6,141 nucleotides of DNA from an uncultured Eubacteriales bacterium. Lineage in GTDB: Bacteria; Bacillota; Clostridia; TANB77; CAG-508. The notes beneath the pieces are model-generated. The model was not told the origin of the DNA. It worked only from the letters and a program-made list of their open reading frames with translations, and made no database searches. The stretch is taken from positions 1 to 6,141 of the forward strand of contig CABTXJ010000045.1 of assembly GCA_902488785.1 (NCBI GenBank), written 5' to 3'. The position numbers were made by a program, and so were the translations under genes. Within the stretch, counting starts at the first letter, position 1. The number at the start of each line of letters is the position of its first letter. Shown piece after piece: positions 1 through 5,785 of the stretch.

Positions 1-276
1 TATGGTCAAAATAGTGAACAAGTATTTATTGGAAGAGACCTTGCACAAACTAGAAATATGAGTGAAAAAACAGCTTCAGTAATTGATGATGAAGTTAAAA
101 ATATAATTGATTCAGCATATGTAATGGGTAAAGAAATACTTGAAACAAATGAAGAAAAACTTCATGCAATAGCAAAAGTATTAATGGAAAAAGAAAAAAT
201 AACTGGTGAAGAATTTGCTAAGATAGTAGGCATTGAATATAATGAAGAGGAAGAAAAGAAGATAACAGAAGAATAA
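1..276 (+). CDS. ftsH: FtsH, ATP-dependent zinc metalloprotease (C-terminal part; 5' end outside window)
   Basis: This is the last 91 residues of a gene open from base 1. FtsH is a membrane-anchored AAA+ protease (M41 peptidase) that degrades misfolded membrane proteins and some regulators. The seen part begins YGQNSEQVFIGRDLAQ and continues with a helical stretch containing TA-x-IDDEVKNIIDSAY, matching the end of the M41 domain just after the protease core (compare VFLGR...ID.EV...I in other FtsH proteins). The AAA+ module, the HExxH zinc site and the N-terminal membrane helices would lie upstream of the window. The protein ends in an acidic tail (EEEEKKITEE), variable in this family. The ATG at 58 is internal, because the reading frame and FtsH similarity extend upstream of it. 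Stop TAA at 274-276, then a terminator. Confidence 0.9.
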   Translation, partial: YGQNSEQVFIGRDLAQTRNMSEKTASVIDDEVKNIIDSAYVMGKEILETNEEKLHAIAKVLMEKEKITGEEFAKIVGIEYNEEEEKKITEE

Positions 277-326
277 AATAATAATTAATTAAAAAAGATT
301 TTGATTTTATGTTATTTAATATTTAG

Positions 327-360
327 CTGGGATAGGCAGTAATATAACTATCCCAGTTTT
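327..360 (+). terminator. Intrinsic terminator after ftsH
   Basis: A perfect 9-bp stem, CTGGGATAG (327-335) with CTATCCCAG (348-356), encloses a 12-nt loop and is followed by TTTTT (357-361). It is GC-richer than its surroundings, which makes it stand out. It should end the ftsH transcript and separate it from prfB. Confidence 0.85.
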
Positions 361-364
361 TATA

Positions 365-394
365 TATGCAAAATAATTATAACTGTGTTATAAT
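365..394 (+). promoter_or_regulatory. Candidate promoter for prfB-lysC
   Basis: A perfect -10 hexamer TATAAT (389-394) is preceded by TG at 386-387, giving an extended -10 (TGTTATAAT). The -35 region is poor: the best match is TATGCA at 365-370 with an 18-bp spacer, which an extended -10 can tolerate. It lies between the ftsH terminator and the prfB start, so the mRNA leader would be only about 20 nt. The 10-mer TGTTATAATA recurs at the metG promoter. Confidence 0.6.
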
Positions 395-421
395 AGTATA
401 TGAATATTACTGGAAGGATAT

Positions 422-1525
422 ATGGAATTAGAAGAATATATAATTAAACAAAATGAAATCAAAAAATCATTAGATGAACTTAATGAATATATTGATGAAA
501 AAAAGCTTAAAGAAGAAATTTTATCTTTAGAAAATGAAACTACAAACCCTGATTTTTGGGATGATAATGTTTATGCAACAAAAATAACTAAAAAAATATC
601 AGATCTAAAAAACAAATTAGATAATATGATTGTTGTATCTAAAATGTATAGTGAAATATCTGAGTTTATACAATTATCTAAAGAATCAGGAATGGATAAT
701 GAACTAGAAAAAGAAGCAAATAATATTATAGTTAAATTAGAAAAATTAATTTCTAAAATGATAAACGAAGAATTATTAGGTGATTTAAAAGATAGCAATG
801 CAGTAGTAACAATACACTCAGGAGCAGGTGGTACAGAAAGCTGTGACTGGGTAGAAATGCTATTTAGAATGTATTCAAGATGGGCAGATGACAATTCATA
901 TGAATTAAAGTTAATTGATTATGTACAAGGAGACGTTACAGGTTTTAAAAGTATTACATTCGAAATTATAGGAAAATATGCATCAAGCATATTAGAATCT
1001 GAAATGGGTGTGCATAGATTAATTAGAATTTCACCTTTTGACTCATCAAAAAGAAGGCATACTACATTTGCATCAGTTGAAGTCTTACCAATAATAGAAG
1101 ATGATATTGAATTAGAAATAATACCAAGTGATTTGAGAATAGACACATTTAGAGCTTCAGGTGCAGGAGGGCAACATATTAACAAAACAGATAGTGCAGT
1201 TAGGATAACACATATACCAACAGGTATTGTTGCAACTTCACAATCTCAAAGATCACAAATACAAAATAAAGAAGAAGCTATGAAGATATTAAAATCTAGA
1301 CTATATGAACTTGAAAAACAAAAAAGAAAAGATGAAATTTCTGATTTAAAAGCAGATGAAAAAGATATATCATGGGGAAATCAAATAAGAAGTTATATAT
1401 TTTGTCCGTACACTATGGTAAAAGATCATAGAACAGGATATACTGAAGGTAATATAGAAAAGGTTCTAAATGGTGATATAAGTAATTTTATACATCATTA
1501 TCTTATAAGTATAAGGTTAAAATAA
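422..1525 (+). CDS. prfB: Peptide chain release factor 2 (RF2), without programmed frameshift
   Basis: RF2 recognises UGA and UAA in the ribosomal A site and triggers hydrolysis of peptidyl-tRNA. At 367 residues it is close to E. coli RF2 (365). Domain 1 is helical (about 1-120) and carries the conserved SGAGGTES-CDW segment (133-143). The stop-codon reading motif SPF is at 204-206, which marks RF2 rather than RF1 (PxT). The catalytic loop GAGGQ is at 247-251 (GGQ 249-251), within RASGAGGQ. Its Ala at 245 corresponds to the Ala form of E. coli residue 246, not the Thr of strain K-12. The usual +1 frameshift signal near codon 25 is absent: codons 23-25 read TAT ATT GAT in a single continuous frame. 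The start ATG at 422 has GGAAGG (412-417) upstream. The lysC start follows the stop after one base, so the two are probably cotranscribed. Confidence 0.96.
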   Translation: MELEEYIIKQNEIKKSLDELNEYIDEKKLKEEILSLENETTNPDFWDDNVYATKITKKISDLKNKLDNMIVVSKMYSEISEFIQLSKESGMDNELEKEANNIIVKLEKLISKMINEELLGDLKDSNAVVTIHSGAGGTESCDWVEMLFRMYSRWADDNSYELKLIDYVQGDVTGFKSITFEIIGKYASSILESEMGVHRLIRISPFDSSKRRHTTFASVEVLPIIEDDIELEIIPSDLRIDTFRASGAGGQHINKTDSAVRITHIPTGIVATSQSQRSQIQNKEEAMKILKSRLYELEKQKRKDEISDLKADEKDISWGNQIRSYIFCPYTMVKDHRTGYTEGNIEKVLNGDISNFIHHYLISIRLK

Positions 1526-1526
1526 T

Positions 1527-2738
1527 ATGGATATAATAGTACAAAAATATGGAGGAACATCAGTAGCAGATGTAAACAAGCTAGAGAGAGTATCAAAAAA
1601 TATAATACGTGAAAAGCAAAATGGAAAAGGAGTTGTAGTTGTAGTTTCTGCACAAGGAAAAACAACTAATAAACTAATAGCAGGAGAAGAAGAAATAACT
1701 AAACACCCTTCAAAAAGGGAACATGATGTTTTAGTGTCAACAGGTGAGCAAATAACAATTGCAAAACTTTCTATGATGCTAAATGAAATGGGACATAAAG
1801 CTAAATCATATTTAGCCTGGCAAATACCTATAGTTACAAATGACAATTTTAATAATGCCAGAATAAAATATATAAATGGAGATAAATTAAAAAAAGATTT
1901 AGAAGAAGGATATATATTAATTGTCGCAGGTTTTCAAGGTATTACAGAACAAGGAGAAATAACAACATTAGGAAGAGGTGGATCAGATACTACAGCTGTT
2001 GCACTAGCTGCTACACTAAAAGCAAGATGTGATATATATACAGATGTAGATGGAGTACTAACAGCAGATCCTAGGGCAATTGAAAATGCTAGAAAGATAA
2101 ATAATATTTCATATGATGAAATGTTGGAATTTGCTAGTATGGGAGCTAAAGTATTACACAATAGATGTGTAGAAATAGCAAAAGAAAATAATACTGAATT
2201 ATATGTACGAACTATATTTGAAGATGGCACTCCAAGTAAGGGTACAGAAATATCTGATACAAAAAATTTAGAAACATTTTCAATAAATGGAGTGACAAAA
2301 GATGACAATGTTTCTAGAATAATAGTAACAGATGTAAAAAATGAAATAGGAAGCACATATAAATTATTTAAAGTACTTGCAGATGAAAGTGTAGACGTTG
2401 ACTTAGTAACACAATCAATGGGAGAAAATGCACTAAGAACAATAGCATTTACTGTTAAAAGAAATGAACTGGAAAGAGTAATTGATATATTAGAAAACAA
2501 TAAGAAGGGAATTTATAAAGGAAAGATATTACATGACGAAAACTTATCCAAAATTACCATAATTGGAATTGGAATAGAAAATAAACCAGATGTAGCAGCT
2601 AAAATGTTTGAAGCTTTATCAGAAAGAAAAATTAATATTCAGATGATTAATACATCAGAAATTAAAATTTCTGTACTTGTTTTATCAGATAGAGCAGATG
2701 AAGCCCTAGAAGTAGTATATGATAAATTCTTTGATTAA
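1527..2738 (+). CDS. lysC: Aspartate kinase (aspartokinase), two ACT domains
   Basis: It phosphorylates L-aspartate with ATP to 4-phospho-L-aspartate, the first step towards lysine/diaminopimelate, threonine and methionine. At 403 residues it matches the monofunctional Bacillus LysC type (about 400). The kinase domain has KYGGTSV (7-13), SAQGKTT (41-47), STGEQIT (71-77), the nucleotide-binding stretch LGRGGSDTTAVALAA (148-162), YTDVDGVLTADPR (171-183) and the segment SYDEML-EFASMGAKVLHNR (195-213). Two C-terminal ACT regulatory modules follow (about 263-330 and 341-403), the second with the conserved TSEIKIS (376-382). Feedback inhibition by lysine and/or threonine is expected, but the effector cannot be read from sequence. 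The start at 1527 is one base after the prfB stop. AAGG at 1513-1516 inside the prfB end is its likely ribosome binding site, suggesting translational coupling. There is no homoserine dehydrogenase fusion. Confidence 0.95.
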   Translation: MDIIVQKYGGTSVADVNKLERVSKNIIREKQNGKGVVVVVSAQGKTTNKLIAGEEEITKHPSKREHDVLVSTGEQITIAKLSMMLNEMGHKAKSYLAWQIPIVTNDNFNNARIKYINGDKLKKDLEEGYILIVAGFQGITEQGEITTLGRGGSDTTAVALAATLKARCDIYTDVDGVLTADPRAIENARKINNISYDEMLEFASMGAKVLHNRCVEIAKENNTELYVRTIFEDGTPSKGTEISDTKNLETFSINGVTKDDNVSRIIVTDVKNEIGSTYKLFKVLADESVDVDLVTQSMGENALRTIAFTVKRNELERVIDILENNKKGIYKGKILHDENLSKITIIGIGIENKPDVAAKMFEALSERKINIQMINTSEIKISVLVLSDRADEALEVVYDKFFD

Positions 2739-2764
2739 ATGGCCAGAAAATATAAGATAAAGAT

Positions 2765-2796
2765 ATCTAATCTATATAATATAGATTAGATTTTTT
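2765..2796 (+). terminator. Intrinsic terminator after lysC
   Basis: A perfect 12-bp stem pairs ATCTAATCTATA (2765-2776) with TATAGATTAGAT (2780-2791), with a 3-nt loop (2777-2779) and a T6 run at 2791-2796. The stem is AT-rich, but its length and the U-tract fit rho-independent termination 27 bases after the lysC stop. Confidence 0.8.
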
Positions 2797-3018
2797 ATGA
2801 AAAATTTTATAAAAAAATATAATACTAATAATGTATAAAAATAAAAATATATGTTATAATACATATATTAATAAAATAAGAAAAGAAGAAAATTAAAAAT
2901 AAGAAAATAAAATAAAAGATAAAAATTAATTAATATGTCAATTATAATATTTAGTTATTATATATTATTTATTATAATTTGATATATTATATTTATATAT
3001 ATAAATGTAGGGGGAAAA
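2797..3018 (+). other. AT-rich spacer and probable 5' leader of metG
   Basis: This 222-nt stretch has almost no G or C. Bases about 2871-2926 are nearly all A with scattered G and T, a marked strand asymmetry. An imperfect AT-only inverted repeat lies at 2938-2948 and 2971-2982. No T-box antiterminator, S-box or other riboswitch core, no terminator and no open frame of note is visible. The only strong element near the gene is the ribosome binding site AGGGGG (3009-3014), 4 nt before the metG ATG. Confidence 0.6.
2832..2869 (+). promoter_or_regulatory. Candidate metG promoter with a dyad centred on the -10 box
   Basis: TATAAT at 2855-2860 is preceded by TG (2852-2853), the same TGTTATAATA 10-mer as at prfB. 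The -35 is weak (TGTATA, 2832-2837, 17-bp spacer). Perfect 9-bp arms AATATATGT (2846-2854) and ACATATATT (2861-2869) flank the -10 hexamer exactly. A transcript from here would have a leader of about 150 nt before metG. Further TATAAT strings occur at 2943-2948 and 2973-2978, so the true start is uncertain in such AT-rich DNA. Confidence 0.5.
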
Positions 3019-4623
3019 ATGGAAAACAAAAATTATTATATAACAACTCCAATATACTATCCAAATGGTAAATTTCATATAGGAACAGCATACACTACAA
3101 TACTTGCTGATATGATAACAAGATATAAAAAACAAAGGGGTTTTGATACGTTTTTTACTACAGGATTAGATGAACACGGTCAAAAAATACAAGAAGCGGC
3201 AGAAAAAGCAGGAAAAGATCCGCAAGAATTTGTAGATGGAATGGCAGAATATGCAAAAGATATATGGAAAAAATTAGACATAGATTATGATTACTTTGTA
3301 AGAACTACAAATAGTATACACGAAGAAATAGTACAAAAACTATTTACTAAGTTCTTAGAAAATGGTGATATATACAAAGGTGAATATGAAGGATACTACT
3401 GTGTAAGTTGTGAAACATTTTTTACTAAAACACAATTAGAAGATGGAAAATGTCCTGACTGTGGAAAAGATGTAAGACTTATGAAAGAAGAAACATACTT
3501 TTTTAATATGAAAAAATATGAAAAAAGATTACTAGAATATTATGAAGAACATCCAGAGTTTATTGTACCAGAAGCTAGAAAAAATGAATTAGTAAATTCA
3601 TTTTTAAAACCAGGACTAGAAGATCTATCTATTACAAGAACAAGTTTTGATTGGGGAGTAAAAGTACCTGGAGATGAAAAACATGTAATATATGTTTGGT
3701 TAGATGCACTTGCAAATTATATAACTTCACTTGGATATATGACAGAAAATGATGAAAGTTTCAAAAAGTACTGGCCTTGTGATGTACATATAGTAGGTAA
3801 AGATATAATTAGATTTCATGCAATATATTGGCCAATATTTTTAATGGCACTTGATATCCCATTGCCAAAACAAATATTTGCACATACTTGGTTTGTTATG
3901 AAAGATGGAAAAATGAGTAAGTCAAAAGGAAATGTGATCTATCCTACACAAATTACAGAAAAATATGGTGTTGATGTATTAAGATATATATTATTAAGAG
4001 AATTACCATATAATCATGATGGCGTATTTTCTCCAGAAGGTTTTGTAGAAAGATATAATACAGATTTATGCAATGATTTTAGTAATTTAATACATAGAAC
4101 AATTGGTATGATTAAAAAATATGATTTGAGCATTTCAAAAGAAGAATCTGAAAAAAGATTACAAGAAGGAAAATATATAATATCTCAAATAGACAAAAAT
4201 TTGATATCTAATATATCTGGAATAATATTTGATTTTGAAGATTTAATGGATGAATTTAAAATATCAGAAGCAATTGAAAAATTATGGACAGGAATATCAA
4301 GAATTAATAAGTATATAGACGAGAGAAAGCCTTGGGAATTATATAAAGAAGGAAATAAAGATGAATTATACACATTTTCATATGTATTAGTGAGTGAAAT
4401 TAAAAAAATTAATATGTATGTAATGCCTATAGTTCCAGAAACATATAAAAAAATCAATGAAATATTTAACTTTAAAGAAGAAGATTTGAAATTTGTAAGA
4501 GACAATACAATATTAAATCCAATAGAAATTATGCCAAATCTAGATGCAAAACCAATATATAATAGATTAGATGAAACAGATGTTAAATACTTGCAAGATA
4601 TAATATCTTCAAATGCAAAATAA
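3019..4623 (+). CDS. metG: Methionyl-tRNA synthetase, short form without C-terminal OB domain
   Basis: This cytosolic class I synthetase joins methionine to tRNAMet with ATP. The N-terminal catalytic Rossmann fold begins ITTPIYYPNGKFHIGTAYTT; the HIGH signature appears as HIGT (20-23). TGLDEHGQKI is at 48-57. The connective peptide holds one zinc knuckle, C128-x2-C131 and C145-x2-C148. The second signature KMSKS is at 298-302, inside FVMKDGKMSKSKGN. The anticodon-binding helical bundle follows (about 340-510), with RINKYIDERKPWELYK at 428-443. At 534 residues it lacks the roughly 110-residue C-terminal EMAP/Trbp111-like tRNA-binding domain present in Bacillus (about 660 residues); such short forms occur in other bacteria. 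The start ATG has AGGGGG 4 nt upstream. No clear terminator lies between it and the next gene, so some read-through into greA is possible. Confidence 0.96.
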   Translation: MENKNYYITTPIYYPNGKFHIGTAYTTILADMITRYKKQRGFDTFFTTGLDEHGQKIQEAAEKAGKDPQEFVDGMAEYAKDIWKKLDIDYDYFVRTTNSIHEEIVQKLFTKFLENGDIYKGEYEGYYCVSCETFFTKTQLEDGKCPDCGKDVRLMKEETYFFNMKKYEKRLLEYYEEHPEFIVPEARKNELVNSFLKPGLEDLSITRTSFDWGVKVPGDEKHVIYVWLDALANYITSLGYMTENDESFKKYWPCDVHIVGKDIIRFHAIYWPIFLMALDIPLPKQIFAHTWFVMKDGKMSKSKGNVIYPTQITEKYGVDVLRYILLRELPYNHDGVFSPEGFVERYNTDLCNDFSNLIHRTIGMIKKYDLSISKEESEKRLQEGKYIISQIDKNLISNISGIIFDFEDLMDEFKISEAIEKLWTGISRINKYIDERKPWELYKEGNKDELYTFSYVLVSEIKKINMYVMPIVPETYKKINEIFNFKEEDLKFVRDNTILNPIEIMPNLDAKPIYNRLDETDVKYLQDIISSNAK

Positions 4624-4648
4624 TGGTTAATAATTATAAAAATAAGAC

Positions 4649-4677
4649 TTGCAAAAAGTTATTAATAGTGTAATAAT
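4649..4677 (+). promoter_or_regulatory. Candidate promoter for the extended greA gene
   Basis: TTGCAA (4649-4654, 4/6 to consensus) is followed after 17 bp by AATAAT (4672-4677, 5/6), with TG at 4669-4670 giving an extended -10. The leader would be about 45 nt to the ATG at 4729. Its position just upstream of the long frame supports the idea that the upstream start at 4729/4732 is used. Confidence 0.45.
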
Positions 4678-4728
4678 ACCATTATGTACTAAAGACTATA
4701 TAGATGGAATATATTTTGAAAGGCAATA

Positions 4729-5106
4729 ATGATGATAATGAACAGAAATGATAATGAAAATAAAAAAAATAGTACAAATAGTTTTTTAGAATATACTAAA
4801 AAAAGGCAGCAATATGGTCTAAATAATAAAAAAAATGATAGGAATCAAAAAAAAATAGAGTATCTAAGAAAAAAGCAAAAAGAAATAGGCGATAAATTAG
4901 ATATGATTGAAAAAAGTATAGATGATAGAAAAGGAAATGCAAATAAAGCAAAATCATTAACTAACGGATTAGTTATAGGTGGTGGTTATAATTCTACAAG
5001 AGAATATAATAGTCATAGAGATTTAACTAAAGAACAAAATGCAACAAAAACATTTCTATACTATAACAAATATAAAAAAACAAATGAAATAAATGAGGTA
5101 AATAAA
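4729..5106 (+). other. Unrecognised Asn/Lys-rich N-terminal extension of GreA
   Basis: This section encodes residues 1-126 of the long frame. By count, about 20 are Asn and 22 Lys. Residues 41-67 (KKIEYLRKKQKEIGDKLDMI and following) look helical and possibly coiled coil. A small glycine patch, GLVIGGGY, sits at 80-87, and an aromatic/basic patch, FLYYNKYKK, at 109-117. There is no signal peptide or membrane segment. Staying open for 126 codons in DNA this rich in TAA argues that it is translated. It contains A8 (4762-4769), A8 (4828-4835) and A9 (4847-4855) tracts. I know of no GreA family member with this region and assign no function. Confidence 0.6.
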
Positions 5107-5583
5107 ATGGAAGAAAAAGAAGTATATTTAACACAAGAAGGATACAATAAATTAAATGATGAATTAGTACATAGAAGAACAGTACTAAGAGATGAAATAG
5201 CTGAAAAAATAAAAGTAGCAAAATCATATGGAGATTTATCTGAAAATTCTGAATATGATGAAGCTAAAACAGCGCAAGAAAATAATGAAAGAGAAATAGC
5301 AAGCTTAGAGGAAACATTAAAGGAAGCTAAGATAATTGATGAAACAAATATGAATACAGAAATAGTTCAAGTAGGAAGTACTGTATATATAACTAATATA
5401 TCTTCAAATAAAGAGCAAAGATATACAATAGTTGGAACAGCAGAAACAAATATACTTGAAGGAAAAATTTCTAACCAATCACCAATTGCTAAATCACTTT
5501 TAGGATCAAAAGTTGGAGATATTGTACAAGTAGAAGCACCAGTTGGAATAGTTGAATATAAAATAAAAAAGATAACTATATAA
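4729..5583 (+). CDS. greA: GreA transcript cleavage factor with 126-residue N-terminal extension
   Basis: The last 158 residues (127-284) are a complete GreA, which enters the RNA polymerase secondary channel and stimulates cleavage of backtracked RNA. The N-terminal coiled coil spans about 130-205; its acidic tip reads YGDLSENSEY, with D169 and E172 matching E. coli D41 and E44. The C-terminal FKBP-like domain has NQSPIAKSLLGSKVGD and ends VGIVEYKIKKITI. E. coli GreA is also 158 residues, so Met127 (ATG 5107) aligns with a normal start. The 126 residues before it are in frame without a stop and match nothing I recognise. The long frame starts at 4729 or, better spaced, 4732 (GAAAGG at 4718-4723 is 8 nt before 4732). 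TGAGGT at 5094-5099 is an equally good site for Met127. Either a fusion or two forms made from one frame would fit. The GreA identity is firm; the start is not. Confidence 0.88.
   Translation: MMIMNRNDNENKKNSTNSFLEYTKKRQQYGLNNKKNDRNQKKIEYLRKKQKEIGDKLDMIEKSIDDRKGNANKAKSLTNGLVIGGGYNSTREYNSHRDLTKEQNATKTFLYYNKYKKTNEINEVNKMEEKEVYLTQEGYNKLNDELVHRRTVLRDEIAEKIKVAKSYGDLSENSEYDEAKTAQENNEREIASLEETLKEAKIIDETNMNTEIVQVGSTVYITNISSNKEQRYTIVGTAETNILEGKISNQSPIAKSLLGSKVGDIVQVEAPVGIVEYKIKKITI
5094..5109 (+). promoter_or_regulatory. Internal ribosome binding site and start for canonical GreA
   Basis: TGAGGT at 5094-5099 contains GAGG, with 8 nt between it and the ATG at 5107. This is a near-ideal Shine-Dalgarno arrangement inside the long frame, exactly where ordinary GreA proteins begin. 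It suggests that a 158-residue GreA can be made independently of the extension. Confidence 0.65.
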
Positions 5584-5659
5584 TAATTAACAATTTAAAA
5601 TTATGATTATGGTAAAATTATTATTTATTGATAATTTATAAAAAATTATAGAATATTAT

Positions 5660-5692
5660 TAAAAGAGCAAGTTATTTTAACTTGCTCTTTTA
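5660..5692 (+). terminator. Intrinsic terminator after greA
   Basis: A 14-bp stem pairs 5660-5673 (TAAAAGAGCAAGTT) with 5679-5692 (AACTTGCTCTTTTA) around a 5-nt ATTTT loop. The right arm contains TTTT and is followed by a T-rich run (TATATTTTTT, 5693-5702). The AAAA in the left arm means it could also work for transcription from the right, but no gene is seen on that strand. Confidence 0.85.
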
Positions 5693-5722
5693 TATATTTT
5701 TTATGTATATTTAATAGATAAA

Positions 5723-5751
5723 TTGAAGAAAAAAAATAAATGTGCTAATAT
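5723..5751 (+). promoter_or_regulatory. Candidate promoter for the 5786 gene
   Basis: TTGAAG (5723-5728, 4/6 to consensus) and TAATAT (5746-5751, 4/6) are separated by exactly 17 bp, with TG at 5743-5744 extending the -10. It lies between the greA terminator and the next start codon. The expected transcript start is near 5758, inside the inverted repeats described next. Confidence 0.6.
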
Positions 5752-5776
5752 ACAATTAGTTAATTGTTTAACAATT
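5752..5776 (+). repeat. Overlapping inverted repeats at the transcription start (operator-like)
   Basis: ACAATTA (5752-5758) and TAATTGT (5761-5767) form a 7-bp dyad around GT. AATTGTT (5762-5768) and AACAATT (5770-5776) form a second 7-bp dyad sharing the middle half-site. The result is three alternating ACAATT half-sites between the -10 box and the ribosome binding site, a layout typical of repressor sites, though AT-richness makes chance dyads more likely. Confidence 0.4.
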
Positions 5777-5785
5777 GGAGGAAAA

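Noticed and set aside
571..2500. Open frames on the minus strand within prfB and lysC (571-894, 919-1185, 1517-1846, 1934-2500)
   Set aside because: They are antisense to clearly conserved genes, have no ribosome binding sites or recognisable motifs, and their translations look like low-complexity mirror products.
2938..2982. AT-only imperfect hairpin in the metG leader (arms 2938-2948 and 2971-2982)
   Set aside because: It contains a bulge, has nearly no GC pairs and sits in very AT-rich DNA where such pairing is expected by chance.
2797..3018. T-box or SAM riboswitch upstream of metG
   Set aside because: No T-box core (GGGTGGNACCGCG-like), no S-box core and no paired terminator/antiterminator; there is almost no G or C in the region before the ribosome binding site.
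4659..4676. TTATTA/TAATAA inverted repeat after metG as a terminator
   Set aside because: It is only 6 AT pairs with no following U-tract; it overlaps a plausible promoter instead.
4185..5227. Minus-strand open frames opposite metG and greA (4185-4505, 5027-5227)
   Set aside because: They are shadows of the coding strand; the hydrophobic Leu/Ile/Phe-rich products are what antisense of AT-rich Lys/Asn codons gives.
5615..5637. AAATTAT/ATAATTT hairpin after greA as a terminator
   Set aside because: It is a 7-bp AT-only stem without a U-tract; the hairpin at 5660-5692 is far stronger.
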